Assembly: GCA_035274425.1 (NCBI GenBank)
Contig: DATEOC010000016.1
Coordinates: 8,290 to 72,289 of the forward strand
DNA length: 64,000 nt
Direction of reading: 5' to 3'
Origin: JADMIH01 sp035274425
GTDB taxonomy: Bacteria > Chloroflexota > Chloroflexia > QHBQ01 > JADMIH01
Every line of letters begins with the position of its first letter. Position 1 is the stretch's first letter. The translations under genes were made by a program, and so were the position numbers. A model generated the notes under the pieces. That model ran no database searches. It was given only the letters and a program-made list of their open reading frames with translations, and had not been told where the DNA came from. This document shows, in pieces, positions 1 through 7,756 of the stretch.

Positions 1-174
1 AGATGCTAATGCAGCTCGGCGCAAGTTGGTAGTCAAAGGAATAGCTAGAACAGTTGTAGTGAATGCATTTATCGCATCATTCTGAAAAATCAATATGGGC
101 CGCGTACCTGACTGTTCTGAACCACGCACAGGATTAAGTTCTGCCAACCAAATATCACCTCGTTTAGGTGTCAC
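1..174 (-). CDS. MazF/PemK-type toxin, N-terminal part, cut by window edge
   Basis: Reading the minus strand from a GTG at 174-172 gives 58 codons that run off the window without a stop. The protein begins VTPKRGDIWLAELNPVRGSE and continues through SGTRPILIFQND, the classic N-terminal strand and RGDIW / G-x-RP signature of MazF/PemK mRNA interferases, which cleave single-stranded RNA and are held inactive by a cognate antitoxin. The GTG overlaps the TGA stop of the preceding small gene (171-173), as expected for a translationally coupled toxin-antitoxin pair. The C-terminal half lies outside the window, so whether the toxin is intact cannot be judged. The family call is firm; the RNA target is unknown. 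Confidence 0.85.
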   Translation of the reverse strand, partial: MTPKRGDIWLAELNPVRGSEQSGTRPILIFQNDAINAFTTTVLAIPLTTNLRRAALAS

Positions 175-407
175 CGTGTATCCTCTGAAAGCAAGCCTTG
201 ATAATATTCAGCCATTCCCTCCTCGGCCAGGAGACGATCTTCCTCCGCGAATTCGCCATAAAGAGCAGCCATTTGCTCCGTGTCAAATGTAGGCTTCCCC
301 AATCTTCGCGCCCTGAACTTAAGGAATGCCAGATACTCGGCTACTTGTTCTATCTCGGCGTCACTCAAACTTTCTAGTGTTCGAGAAACGTAGTCCTTTG
401 GGGTCAT
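171..407 (-). CDS. Probable antitoxin paired with MazF-type toxin
   Basis: This 78-residue acidic protein starts at an ATG (405-407) with a GGAGG-type ribosome site 8 bases upstream. The first half is helical (SLSDAEIEQVAEYLAFLKF), like many small DUF2281-type antitoxins, and the second half is rich in Glu and Ala, as expected for a tail that wraps the toxin. I do not recognise a specific DNA-binding fold. Its role is inferred mainly from its position: the stop codon overlaps the start of the MazF-type gene downstream. Such antitoxins usually also repress their own promoter, but no clear operator is visible in the about 110 bases upstream. Confidence 0.6.
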   Translation of the reverse strand: MTPKDYVSRTLESLSDAEIEQVAEYLAFLKFRARRLGKPTFDTEQMAALYGEFAEEDRLLAEEGMAEYYQGLLSEDTR

Positions 408-519
408 GTTGATGCCTCCATACAGACCTGTTAATTTGGCAGCAGTTAATAGCTCTAGTGTTCCTATTGTACCCTAGCAATCCTGAGATGGAAAGTGCAG
501 GTGGAAAACACTCTACTCG

Positions 520-1383
520 CTACCCATCGCTCTTGAGGCAGCAGACGCCTACCGCCTCCGGCCCCAGGTGCGTCCCCAGGACCGCGCCGATGTGGCATAT
601 CATTATTGGTTGGGGCACGTCGAGAGACTGAAGCATGTCTGCAAGTTGTGTTGCACCCTCTTCGTCTGCGCCGTGCATGACCGCGATGCGCTCTAATGGC
701 CCCAACTCGGAGGTAAGTTGTACAACGCGCGTCAGCGCCTTCTTGCGGGTGCGGACTTTCTCAAGTATGGTGGCCTCGCCGTTGGGCAGTGTAGTCACTA
801 TCGGCTTGATGCTGAGAAAGTTACCCACTGTTCCGGGCAGGCGACTAACCCTGCCTGACCGTATGACGTACTCAAGCGTATTGAGCACGCCATATAGAGC
901 GGTACGCTTTGCCAGATTCTCTGCTAATTCGTCTACTTCCGCCAGCGAACCACCAGAGCGAGCCGCTTCAACTGCCCTGATAGCTATCCACCCCTGCGCC
1001 ATGGAGACGGAGCGCGAGTCCACCACTTCTATAGCTTCGGGAGACACGCCATCGGCGGTAGAGGCCATGAGGGCCGCGTTGAATGTCCCGCTCAGCTTGG
1101 ACGACAGGTGGATGCTGACGACATCACACCCCTCGGTAGTGAGACGGCGGTACGCCTCAGCGAAGGCATCGAGCGACGGCAGTGAGGTCGTTGTAACGCT
1201 TCGAGTAGTCTTTAGCCGCTCGTAGAACTCCTCTCCACTCAAATCGACCCCATCTCGATAGGTCTTTCCCTCCATTATCACGTTGAGAGGGATTACAGTT
1301 ATGTCAAGCTCTCGCGCCAGGTCAGCCGGTATATCGGCAGCGCTGTCGGTAACTATCCTGACCTGTCGCCTGCTAGCAGACAT
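520..1383 (-). CDS. DegV family fatty-acid-binding protein
   Basis: This is a 287-residue DegV protein, the usual length of the family. The N-terminus VRIVTDSAADIPADLARELD and the segment VVSIHLSSKLSGTFNAA carry the conserved Thr/Ser residues that bind a fatty-acid carboxylate. The motif EYVIRSGRVSRLPGTVGNFLSIKPI is typical of the second lobe. In Firmicutes, DegV proteins (FakB) present bound fatty acids to the kinase FakA, which makes acyl-phosphate for phospholipid synthesis. Here it is the last gene of a row asp23-fakA-degV-degV on the minus strand, so a FakB role is likely; lipid specificity cannot be read. A long inverted repeat separates it from the preceding degV. Confidence 0.9.
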   Translation of the reverse strand: MSASRRQVRIVTDSAADIPADLARELDITVIPLNVIMEGKTYRDGVDLSGEEFYERLKTTRSVTTTSLPSLDAFAEAYRRLTTEGCDVVSIHLSSKLSGTFNAALMASTADGVSPEAIEVVDSRSVSMAQGWIAIRAVEAARSGGSLAEVDELAENLAKRTALYGVLNTLEYVIRSGRVSRLPGTVGNFLSIKPIVTTLPNGEATILEKVRTRKKALTRVVQLTSELGPLERIAVMHGADEEGATQLADMLQSLDVPQPIMICHIGAVLGTHLGPEAVGVCCLKSDG

Positions 1384-1409
1384 ATGTCCTCATCGTGAAG
1401 CGTAATTCT

Positions 1410-1567
1410 TTAACACAAAGAACACAAAGACACAAAGGCCACAAAGATTTTTATGGGTTTATCTCGTTTCAGCGAGACCATATACAAGATTTACGTGCAC
1501 ATCCAACCTATGCATTAAACCATTAATAATCTTCGTGGCCTTTGTGTCTTTGTGTTCTTTGTGATTA
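1410..1567. repeat. Long inverted repeat of CACAAAG-type units between two degV genes
   Basis: The left arm (about 1410-1453) consists of CACAAAGAACACAAAG-like units and GGCCACAAAGAT. The right arm (about 1524-1567) is its reverse complement with about one mismatch over roughly 37 bases. The 70 bases between are unremarkable. A related pair occurs at 32133-32275. The arms could fold into a large cruciform or RNA hairpin. No transposase is present. An intergenic dispersed element is the best description; a weak terminator role is possible. Confidence 0.8.
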
Positions 1568-1585
1568 AACAAGCGTAATAACAGA

Positions 1586-2458
1586 TCACTCGTCGGCTTC
1601 GATGACGGCGACACCGACTGCCTCTGGGCCGAGCCAGGCGGCGATGGGAGGGCTGGCCTGGATGACCAGCACGCGTTCGCGGGGGTAGATAGCTCCCACA
1701 CGGGTCAGGAGAAGCTCCACGTCGTTTGGCGCGCCTGTATGTATAACCGCGATGTCGCCTATCTTAGGGAAGTCCTCTACAAAGTTGTATAGAGCGTCGC
1801 GGGCCTTGGGGCGGGTGCGCGTGCGCTCGTAGACCACGACCTGCCCCTCGTCAATATGGTACAGGGGGGTCAGCGAGGCCAACCCTTCCCATTGCGCCTG
1901 GAGACGTGGGACACGCCCCGCTCGATGCAGCACTTCCGGCCTGTCGGAGTAGAACGCAACGTGGCTCCGCTCGATGAGGCGAGAGGCTTTGCTCGCCAGC
2001 TTGGGCAGATCATCGCCCTGGGATGCTTCGCGGGCGAGCGCCAGCGCTACCCAACCGAGGCCCATCGTCATCGAAAGGGAGTCGATCACAGCTATGGGGA
2101 AGGGGCCGCCCGGCCCCATCGGCCCGAACGCCTCACGCGCGACCATGGCATTAGCAACGGTGTCACTCAGCTTGGAAGAGACGTGTATCGAGAGCACACC
2201 ATCGCATGTATCGCGGACCTGGCGGTAGAAGCCAGTAAAATCCTCTATCTCAGGCGCTAGCACTTCGTGCTGTGCAAATGCGCCTCCCCGAAGCATCTCC
2301 ACCCACTCGCCGGTCGAGAGCGATTCGCCTGCCGAAGATGAGCCTGCCATGGTCCGCCCTTGCGATAGAGTAAGGGGAACTACAGCTATATCGAATTGTC
2401 TCAGCAGGGCTTCGGGTATGTCACAGGTGCTGTCGGTAACTATCTTGATGTGAGGCAT
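1586..2458 (-). CDS. DegV family fatty-acid-binding protein (second copy)
   Basis: The 290-residue product begins MPHIKIVTDSTCDIPEALLR and has GVLSIHVSSKLSDTVANA in the ligand pocket, both DegV signatures. The second-lobe motif is less canonical (EVLHRAGRVPRLQAQWEGLAS instead of the usual RSGR...G.LL..KP), so this paralogue may prefer a different fatty acid. It ends in GPEAVGVAVIEADE, matching the C-terminus of the neighbouring paralogue (GPEAVGVCCLKSDG). It lies downstream of the fakA-like gene on the same strand, consistent with a FakAB fatty-acid phosphorylation system with two binding proteins. Confidence 0.88.
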   Translation of the reverse strand: MPHIKIVTDSTCDIPEALLRQFDIAVVPLTLSQGRTMAGSSSAGESLSTGEWVEMLRGGAFAQHEVLAPEIEDFTGFYRQVRDTCDGVLSIHVSSKLSDTVANAMVAREAFGPMGPGGPFPIAVIDSLSMTMGLGWVALALAREASQGDDLPKLASKASRLIERSHVAFYSDRPEVLHRAGRVPRLQAQWEGLASLTPLYHIDEGQVVVYERTRTRPKARDALYNFVEDFPKIGDIAVIHTGAPNDVELLLTRVGAIYPRERVLVIQASPPIAAWLGPEAVGVAVIEADE

Positions 2459-2468
2459 GGTGTAAGTG

Positions 2469-2581
2469 ATGAGGACTGAGGACTGAGGACTGAGTAAATG
2501 GAGAGCGATAAGTAAAGAGTATATAGGACTAGACGAGAATGAGCAACCGCCAGGTCCTCAGTCCTCACTCCTCGGTCCTCG
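2469..2581. repeat. Inverted pair of CTGAGGA heptamer repeats
   Basis: At 2469-2495 about four copies of a 7-base unit (GAGGACT / CTGAGGA) run in tandem. At 2553-2581 the reverse-complement units (CCTCAGT, CCTCACT, CCTCGGT) run in tandem. About 57 bases of unique sequence separate them. The pair lies between fakA and the second degV gene. The layout is the same as at many other loci in this window, but the unit is different. Confidence 0.8.
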
Positions 2582-2583
2582 TA

Positions 2584-4335
2584 TTACTCTGCCGAGATGA
2601 TGTAGTCGTAGAGAGGTTGGCCGCCGTTTACCAATTCAACCTCGGCGTCAGGGTAACGCTCCTGCACCTTCTCGTGGAAGTCAGCCGCTTCTTCGCCTGT
2701 GAGGTCGTTGCCCCAGTAGATGGTGATCAGCTCGCGCTCGGCGGCCCCCATGCGCTCCAGCAAGTCCCACGTCACCTGATCGCGGTCCTCCCCCGTGACG
2801 ACCAGGCTGTTGTTGTGCAGCCCTATGACGCTACCTTCCTTGACTGAGAGGCCGCTAACCTTTGCATCACGTATGGCGCGGGTGACCTCGCCCGTCTCGA
2901 CCTGGGAGGCAGCGCGGCTCATGGCTTTGGAGTTCTCTTCAAGGGAGGCTTCGACGTTGAGGGCGATAGTGGCGGCCATCCCCTGGGGCACGGTCTCAGT
3001 GGGGACTACTTCAACTTGCTTCTTGGTGAGGCTTTTCGTCTGGCGCGCCGCGAGCACGATATTGCTGTTGTTGGGGAGGAGTATCACCTCATCCTGGGGC
3101 ACGCTCTCAATTATCTTCAGCAACTGCTCGGTGCTGGGATTCATCGTCTGGCCGCCCTCGATGATGGCGGTCGCGCCCATGCTGCGGAAAGCCTGGGCCA
3201 TGCCAGCACCCGAAGCCACCGCAAGCACAGCTATGCGCCCCTGCGCGGCTGAGATTTCTGGGCCGCGCCCCGACGTGCTCGCTCCTGGGTGCATCTCCCC
3301 ATGAGTGGGCTTGCTGCCATGCATCTCGATAAACTCGTCGTGCTGCTCCTGCATATCAGTGATGCTTATCTGGCGCAGGTTGCCAAGAGCGGTGGCGTAA
3401 TTGAGCACACTGCCGGGGGTATCTGTGTGGATATGTACCTTCACGATCTTGTTGTCGCCCACGATGACTGCGGAGTCGCCCATCGCTGCGATGCGCCCTC
3501 TAACCTCATCGAACTCCCAGCCACTGCCGACTAGAAGGAAGTTGGTGCAATAACCATATTCGCCATGCTCGACCTGGGCGTGTCCCGTGGGCGAGGAGGC
3601 AGCGGCACCCGCACCCTCTACCTCAACCAGTTCAAGGTCTTCGCCTTCTGTGTACCTTCTCATACCATCAATAATCACGAATAGACCCTGGCCACCTGCG
3701 TCAACCACTCCTGCCTCTCGATGCTTTTCGAGGAGCATTGGGGTGCGAGCGACCGATGCTTTAGCTTCTTTGGCCGCCTCTTCCAGTACGTGGGTGAACG
3801 AGTTCGAGCGAAGAGCTGCGGCTTTGGCCTGCTCGCCCATCTCACGTACAACCGTGAGGATGGTCCCTTCGACAGGCTTCAATACTGCCCGGTACGCGGT
3901 GGCGGTAGCGGCGACCAGGCCATCGCTCATGTCTCGTGCAGATATGCGCTCTTTGCCCGCGATACCGTCCGCGAAGCCGCGCCATATTTGCGAGAGTATC
4001 ACGCCCGAATTGCCACGCGCACCCATCAGCGCCCCATGCGATATTCCTGATGCTATTTCGGTGCAGGAGTGGCTTGGAGAAGATGCTACGGACTGCATGG
4101 CCGCCTGCATAGTGAGGGCCATGTTCGTGCCGGTATCTCCATCGGGCACGGGGAAGACGTTGAGAGCGTTGAGGCTATCGATGTTGCGTGCCAGCCAGGC
4201 GGAAGCGGCGTTCAGCACCCGCTTAAGGTCCTGCCCGTCCCACGTATCCCCGGGTCCATTCGGAACGTGGTGATGGAGAGCGCCGGGGGAGGCATTGGCT
4301 TCTGTAGGGGTGCGGTCTCGTTGGCTGGTGGTCAT
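2584..4335 (-). CDS. fakA: Fatty-acid kinase FakA-like, DhaL domain protein
   Basis: The protein has 583 residues from the ATG at 4335. The open frame extends upstream to 4398, but that extension (NSKLKIQNSKL) is only translated heptamer repeat, so the internal ATG (MTTSQRDR) is preferred. The DhaL nucleotide-binding domain is at about residues 30-220, with NVFPVPDGDTGTNM for Mg-ATP binding and MGARGNSGVILSQ. The rest matches the middle and C-terminal FakA regions. FakA phosphorylates fatty acids carried by DegV/FakB proteins; two degV genes follow and asp23 precedes. No good Shine-Dalgarno precedes the start because repeat sequence abuts it, so the start is the least certain part. Confidence 0.88.
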   Translation of the reverse strand: MTTSQRDRTPTEANASPGALHHHVPNGPGDTWDGQDLKRVLNAASAWLARNIDSLNALNVFPVPDGDTGTNMALTMQAAMQSVASSPSHSCTEIASGISHGALMGARGNSGVILSQIWRGFADGIAGKERISARDMSDGLVAATATAYRAVLKPVEGTILTVVREMGEQAKAAALRSNSFTHVLEEAAKEAKASVARTPMLLEKHREAGVVDAGGQGLFVIIDGMRRYTEGEDLELVEVEGAGAAASSPTGHAQVEHGEYGYCTNFLLVGSGWEFDEVRGRIAAMGDSAVIVGDNKIVKVHIHTDTPGSVLNYATALGNLRQISITDMQEQHDEFIEMHGSKPTHGEMHPGASTSGRGPEISAAQGRIAVLAVASGAGMAQAFRSMGATAIIEGGQTMNPSTEQLLKIIESVPQDEVILLPNNSNIVLAARQTKSLTKKQVEVVPTETVPQGMAATIALNVEASLEENSKAMSRAASQVETGEVTRAIRDAKVSGLSVKEGSVIGLHNNSLVVTGEDRDQVTWDLLERMGAAERELITIYWGNDLTGEEAADFHEKVQERYPDAEVELVNGGQPLYDYIISAE

Positions 4336-4340
4336 AAGCA

Positions 4341-4415
4341 GTTTTGAATTTTGAATTTTGAGTTTTGAATTGGGTGTACTAGCTAATTCAAAACTCAAAA
4401 TTCAAAACTTAGAAT
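4341..4415. repeat. Inverted pair of TTTTGAA heptamer repeats
   Basis: Tandem units of TTTTGAA run at 4341-4370, and the reverse complement TTCAAAA units run at 4386-4415. Only about 15 bases separate them, so the RNA would form a strong AT-rich hairpin. It fills the whole space between the stop of asp23 (4416) and the start of fakA (4335). Confidence 0.85.
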
Positions 4416-4907
4416 TCAGGAGCTGACGCGTATTCCCTGTACGTTGACGTTTACGTTCACGACGGGCACTCCGAGGGCCGATTCTACGGCGAACTTGGTG
4501 TTGCTCATGATGTTGCGGGCGACTTCGGAGATGCGGGTGCCGTATTCGATTATCACGTAGAGGTCGATAACGACCCGCTCGCCGGAGAACTTGACCTCTA
4601 CGCCTTTGTGCTCTTCCTCACGTCGCAGAAGCTCGGCGAGGCCGGGGCGGGCATGGCGAGATGCGAGGCCGACTACGCCGTAAGATGCCTGGGCGGCGCG
4701 GCTCGCCAGGTGAGAGATTGCCTTCGGAGAGACCTCGATCTTGCCTAATGGGTGAGGCTGCTGAGGATTCCCGGTTTCAGATGCATCTGACTGTGATGCC
4801 TTATCCTTGCCATCTCGTTTCGCACCGGAAGCCGCATGCTGCCCATTAAGGGAGATGGTGGGCTGGAGATTGAAATTCTGTTGCTCTTTACGGTTCTTAG
4901 AGGTCAT
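4416..4907 (-). CDS. Asp23/Gls24 family envelope stress protein
   Basis: The 163-residue protein (from the ATG at 4907; a TTG three codons upstream is an alternative) has a polar N-terminal tail of about 55 residues. An Asp23 domain follows: KIEVSPKAISHLASRAAQASYGVVGLA, then VVIDLYVIIEYGTRISEVARNI and the C-terminal VPVVNVNVNVQGIRVSS. Asp23 proteins associate with the membrane and with cell-envelope homeostasis in Gram-positive bacteria. The gene order asp23, dhaL/fakA, degV next to divergent rpmB is a widely conserved arrangement. The N-terminal tail is longer than usual. Confidence 0.88.
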   Translation of the reverse strand: MTSKNRKEQQNFNLQPTISLNGQHAASGAKRDGKDKASQSDASETGNPQQPHPLGKIEVSPKAISHLASRAAQASYGVVGLASRHARPGLAELLRREEEHKGVEVKFSGERVVIDLYVIIEYGTRISEVARNIMSNTKFAVESALGVPVVNVNVNVQGIRVSS

Positions 4908-4922
4908 AGGTCTCAAACCTGT

Positions 4923-5044
4923 TTCGAAGTTCGAAGTTCAAACTTCGAAGTTCAAAGTTCAAAGTAATCGGTAGGTGCTGATTAGGGATCAGGAGTCAGA
5001 AATCCGATATAAGTCTCCTGTCGTCTGTCGTCTGTCGTCCTCAA
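4923..5044. repeat. Heptamer repeats upstream of asp23
   Basis: At 4923-4964 units of TTCGAAG and TTCAAAG alternate, giving a partly self-complementary block. At about 5020-5044 units of GTCGTCT run in tandem. Both lie in the divergent region between asp23 and rpmB, upstream of the recognised rpmB promoter. A promoter for asp23 could not be singled out here. Confidence 0.7.
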
Positions 5045-5051
5045 TCACTCC

Positions 5052-5080
5052 TTGCCAAAAAGGGCCAGGTGTGGTAAGAT
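5052..5080 (+). promoter_or_regulatory. Sigma-70-type promoter of rpmB
   Basis: TTGCCA at 5052-5057 and TAAGAT at 5075-5080 are separated by 17 bases. Transcription would start near 5087, giving a leader of about 125 bases before rpmB. Confidence 0.55.
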
Positions 5081-5087
5081 TAGTAGC

Positions 5088-5110
5088 TGTGCGGCTAATC
5101 GAGCCGCGCA
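5088..5110 (+). promoter_or_regulatory. GC-rich hairpin in the rpmB leader
   Basis: GCGGCT (5091-5096) pairs with AGCCGC (5102-5107) around a five-base loop, and outer bases extend the stem slightly. It would sit at the very 5' end of the rpmB transcript. It could stabilise the mRNA or bind a ribosomal protein; the role is inferred only from position. Confidence 0.35.
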
Positions 5111-5213
5111 TAGATAGCGATAATATACCCGAAAACGGCGGTTCCGTAAAGGGAAGATTTAGTTGGGGACCGTGCCATGGGGTTTAGAAGCCAGAAGTTG
5201 AGGTGAGATAGAT

Positions 5214-5408
5214 ATGGCAATGTGCCAAATTTGCGGCAAGAAGCCCAGCTATGGGTTCAACGTAAGCCACGCGGCCAACAAGACCCCTCGCCGCTGGGTG
5301 CCCAACATCCAGGTCAAGCGCATGATGGTTGGGGATGAGATGGTGCGCATGAAGGTCTGCACGCGCTGCCTGCGGACGATGAGCAAGACGCAAGGGGCGT
5401 CTTCTTAG
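5214..5408 (+). CDS. rpmB: 50S ribosomal protein L28
   Basis: The protein has 64 residues: MAMCQICGKKPSYGFNVSHA then NKTPRRWVPNIQ and the C-terminal VCTRCLRTM. Two CxxC pairs (CQIC and CTRC) form the zinc-binding C+ version of L28. Length and motifs fit bacterial L28, a large-subunit protein at the exit-site side of the ribosome. A GAGGTGAG-like ribosome site lies 8-10 bases before the ATG. It is divergent from the asp23-fakA-degV genes and followed by a strong terminator. Zinc-binding L28 paralogues can be zinc-regulated, but no Zur site was recognised. Confidence 0.95.
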   Translation: MAMCQICGKKPSYGFNVSHAANKTPRRWVPNIQVKRMMVGDEMVRMKVCTRCLRTMSKTQGASS

Positions 5409-5461
5409 TTCCTGGCCCCACCCCCAACCCCTCCCCATTGGGGAGGGGAGTTTGAAAAAGT

Positions 5462-5504
5462 ATCAAAAACGAGGTTCCGGCTGCGCCGGAACCTCGTTTT
5501 TGAT
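5462..5504. terminator. Bidirectional intrinsic terminator after rpmB
   Basis: A perfect stem of about 20 base pairs (ATCAAAAACGAGGTTCCGGC with its complement) surrounds a three-base loop. A-rich and T-rich flanks on either side allow termination of rpmB and of the convergent hydrolase gene that ends at 5517. Confidence 0.9.
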
Positions 5505-5516
5505 GAAGATTGATTG

Positions 5517-7094
5517 CTACTTCTTAATCCCCTTGACGTGCTTGTCAATGAAGCTCAGGAATTGGGACGCGATGCCGCCGCGCCATGCCCTATCGCTGAA
5601 GAGGTGGTTCTCTCCTGGTGGGGCCACGAAGGTTATATCTATGCCTGCGTCTTTCATTAGCGCGGCGCTCCTTTCGGACCAGGAGAAAGGCGTGTTAGTG
5701 TCGCCAGTGCCGTGGAACAAAAGTACCGGCCCCTTGGTCACTGCCTCCTTGAAGTGCGGACCTACAGAGAGGTTGCGGTAGAAGTCCGGGTTGTCCTCCG
5801 GCCAGCCGTGCCTGGCGCGTACCAACTTGGCCTGGTCGGTGCGCGGGCGCGTCCAGCGGTTGAAGTTGTCTGCGTAGTCGGGGGAGGTAGGCGCGAAGAG
5901 GACGAATGCCTTTATGTCGGGAGCGCGCTGGGAGACGAGCGCCATCATGCTCACCTGCCCGCCGTTGGAATGGCCCCAGAAGCCGATCCTGCTCTTGTCG
6001 AGGAATGGCAAATCTGACCTCTTCACTGCGTCTACGAGGTTGAGAGTGTCATCCGCCCACCCAAAGGCTGTGAGGTTCTCGGAGGCGTTCTCGTCGTCGT
6101 CAGAGGTGGCGTAGTTGCGGAAGTCGGGGTGGATGGCGACGTAGCCGTTGGAAGCGACGAATGGAGATTCGCGGCGGGAGTCCATGCCTGTTACGTAGTC
6201 CTCAATAGGGATGAAGCCGTGGTTCATTACCATCACGGGGAAGGGTCCTGCGCCCTGGGGTATGTACATCTGCCCTGAGATGGTGAGGTTGCCGCTGCGG
6301 TAGGTTATCGCATACTGGGTGTAGGCGGAAGTGCGGGTAGTGACGTTGCCGAGCTTGAGGCTTCCCCCGGCGCGTTGCATCTGCTGAAGCGCGTCTATCG
6401 AAACGGGGTACGGCACGGGCGCGGGCGGTGGGGCGTTCCCATATACGCGCTTGTAGAACTCTTTGCCCAGGAGACCTAGCTGTATCTCATAGGGAGTGCC
6501 TTTGGCTTCGGGGTGGTATTCGAGGCGGTTGCGCTGGAAGTACTGCACTTTGTACATCTTGCCATCGGTGGAGCTGCGCTCATCGAACGCCTCCGAGATG
6601 GGATAGCCGTAGACGGGTAGCCCGCCTTTGCTCTGCCAGTAGGATAGGAAAGGCTCGGTCAGGCTATGCCCGGTTTGGGCGAAGTAGGTACCGGTTGCGG
6701 AGGAGGGGATGCGCTTGAAGGCAGCATCGGCGCGCCCGGCGGCGAGCTGCGCGCCCAGGAGGCTGAGCAGCACCGCGTATTGGGTGTCGCGCTTGTCGGA
6801 GTGCCACTCGAAGCGCGCCCGCTCGGTGTACTGGACGGTGCGCCCATCCTCGCTCAATTCGTCGGTGATGGGGAAGCCAAACTGCACGACCCCGCCGTTC
6901 GCCTGCCAGTAGCCGAGGAAGAGGCCGTGCATGCACCTTCCGGTCTCCTTGAAGCACTTCTCGCCTCCACTAAGGCGGACGGCGGATTTGGGGGTTGCGG
7001 CGGCCTGGGCAGGGGCGCTTCCAGTAAAGACAAGGGTTGATAGCGATAAGAGGAGGAGCAGGCGCACCGGCTCATTGAGAAACTTCACGCGCAA
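5517..7094 (-). CDS. Secreted alpha/beta hydrolase with two LGFP-like repeats
   Basis: From a TTG at 7094, six bases after AGGAGG, the protein has 525 residues; a GTG two codons later is an alternative. Longer starts would overlap the tRNA-Leu gene. A signal peptide (LRLLLLLSLSTLVFTG, cut near AQA) is followed by two repeats of about 70 residues with YWQxxGGxxxxGxPI, then VQYxxRxRxExH and LLG. Then comes a dienelactone/prolyl-oligopeptidase-type hydrolase with nucleophile GHSNGGQ, acid GTGDTNTP and His in GENHLFS. The enzyme probably acts on an ester or peptide outside the cell. The same repeat module occurs in the GH18 protein at 25923-27617, suggesting a shared wall-binding function. Confidence 0.82.
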   Translation of the reverse strand: MRVKFLNEPVRLLLLLSLSTLVFTGSAPAQAAATPKSAVRLSGGEKCFKETGRCMHGLFLGYWQANGGVVQFGFPITDELSEDGRTVQYTERARFEWHSDKRDTQYAVLLSLLGAQLAAGRADAAFKRIPSSATGTYFAQTGHSLTEPFLSYWQSKGGLPVYGYPISEAFDERSSTDGKMYKVQYFQRNRLEYHPEAKGTPYEIQLGLLGKEFYKRVYGNAPPPAPVPYPVSIDALQQMQRAGGSLKLGNVTTRTSAYTQYAITYRSGNLTISGQMYIPQGAGPFPVMVMNHGFIPIEDYVTGMDSRRESPFVASNGYVAIHPDFRNYATSDDDENASENLTAFGWADDTLNLVDAVKRSDLPFLDKSRIGFWGHSNGGQVSMMALVSQRAPDIKAFVLFAPTSPDYADNFNRWTRPRTDQAKLVRARHGWPEDNPDFYRNLSVGPHFKEAVTKGPVLLFHGTGDTNTPFSWSERSAALMKDAGIDITFVAPPGENHLFSDRAWRGGIASQFLSFIDKHVKGIKK

Positions 7095-7187
7095 AAGTGG
7101 CCTCCTGATCTCCGGAGAGGAGTGTGAGGTAAGGGGATGTTGAAGAGCCGCAGGGCCGGCATCTGAAGATTGGGGGTTGGAGCCGCT

Positions 7188-7271
7188 TGGTGCGCGAGAA
7201 GGGATTCGAACCCTTACGCCTTGCGGCACTAGCTCCTAAGGCTAGCGCGTCTGCCATTTCGCCACTCGCGC
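7188..7271 (-). tRNA. tRNA-Leu (anticodon UAG)
   Basis: The minus strand folds as a class II tRNA: acceptor GCGCGAG pairs with CTCGCGC, discriminator A, and an encoded CCA at 7188-7190. The anticodon loop CTTAGGA gives UAG, read as leucine (CUA/CUN). The long variable arm includes TGCCGCAAGGCG and the T loop TTCGAAT is canonical. It lies about 95 bases upstream of the hydrolase gene on the same strand. Confidence 0.95.
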
Positions 7272-7756
7272 TTGAGGCAGGGTAATTATACCTTACGGGG
7301 TCAGCTTGCTTCAAGCCTCCAATCTTTGAATAGACAGGGATGATGCAAAGCTGGAGACAGCATATGTCGCATGGAGCAGCACCTCTCCCCCTGTCATTCC
7401 GAACGAAGTGAGGAATCTCCGCGCTCGGCTGTATGGATAGAGATTTCGATTCCTCACTCCGTTCGGAATGACAGGCAAAGCCTTACAGTTCTTAGACACA
7501 TTCCCAGAATGATAAGCTGAGGGCAACTCTCCATGGTCTCATATGCTGTACCTGACTTTACATTAGCCCTAGAACCGAGCAGATGGCATTGTTTGCGGTA
7601 CTACCGTTGTGCTATACCGGCCTCCCAAGCCTGGGAGCCGCGGCACACATCCGGCGCTATATTCTTGTGTCAGCGTGCCGCATTACTGCAATAAGATAGG
7701 CTTCTTGTCGCATGGACTCTGACTTGTTGTGATAAGGGCCTGGCTGGAGGGTTGAA
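7272..7756. repeat. Gene-free stretch with TGTCATTCCGAACGAAG palindromic element
   Basis: The only strong structure in this 485-base gap is an inverted repeat: the left arm at 7391-7419 (CTGTCATTCCGAACGAAG...) and the right arm at about 7442-7475, its complement with few mismatches, around a 25-base centre. Related copies lie at 27732-27816 and 45481-45579. The rest has no convincing gene; a 71-codon open frame here is the translated repeat. A promoter for the downstream TIR gene was not clear. Confidence 0.75.

Noticed and set aside
1459..1701. 80-codon minus-strand frame over the CACAAAG repeat
   Set aside because: It translates repeat sequence and the end of degV in another frame.
4336..4398. 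Upstream extension of fakA
   Set aside because: The added residues are translated TTTTGAA repeat; the internal ATG is the plausible start.
7311..7526. 71-codon minus-strand frame over the TGTCATTCC repeat
   Set aside because: The sequence is the palindromic repeat; no independent coding signal.
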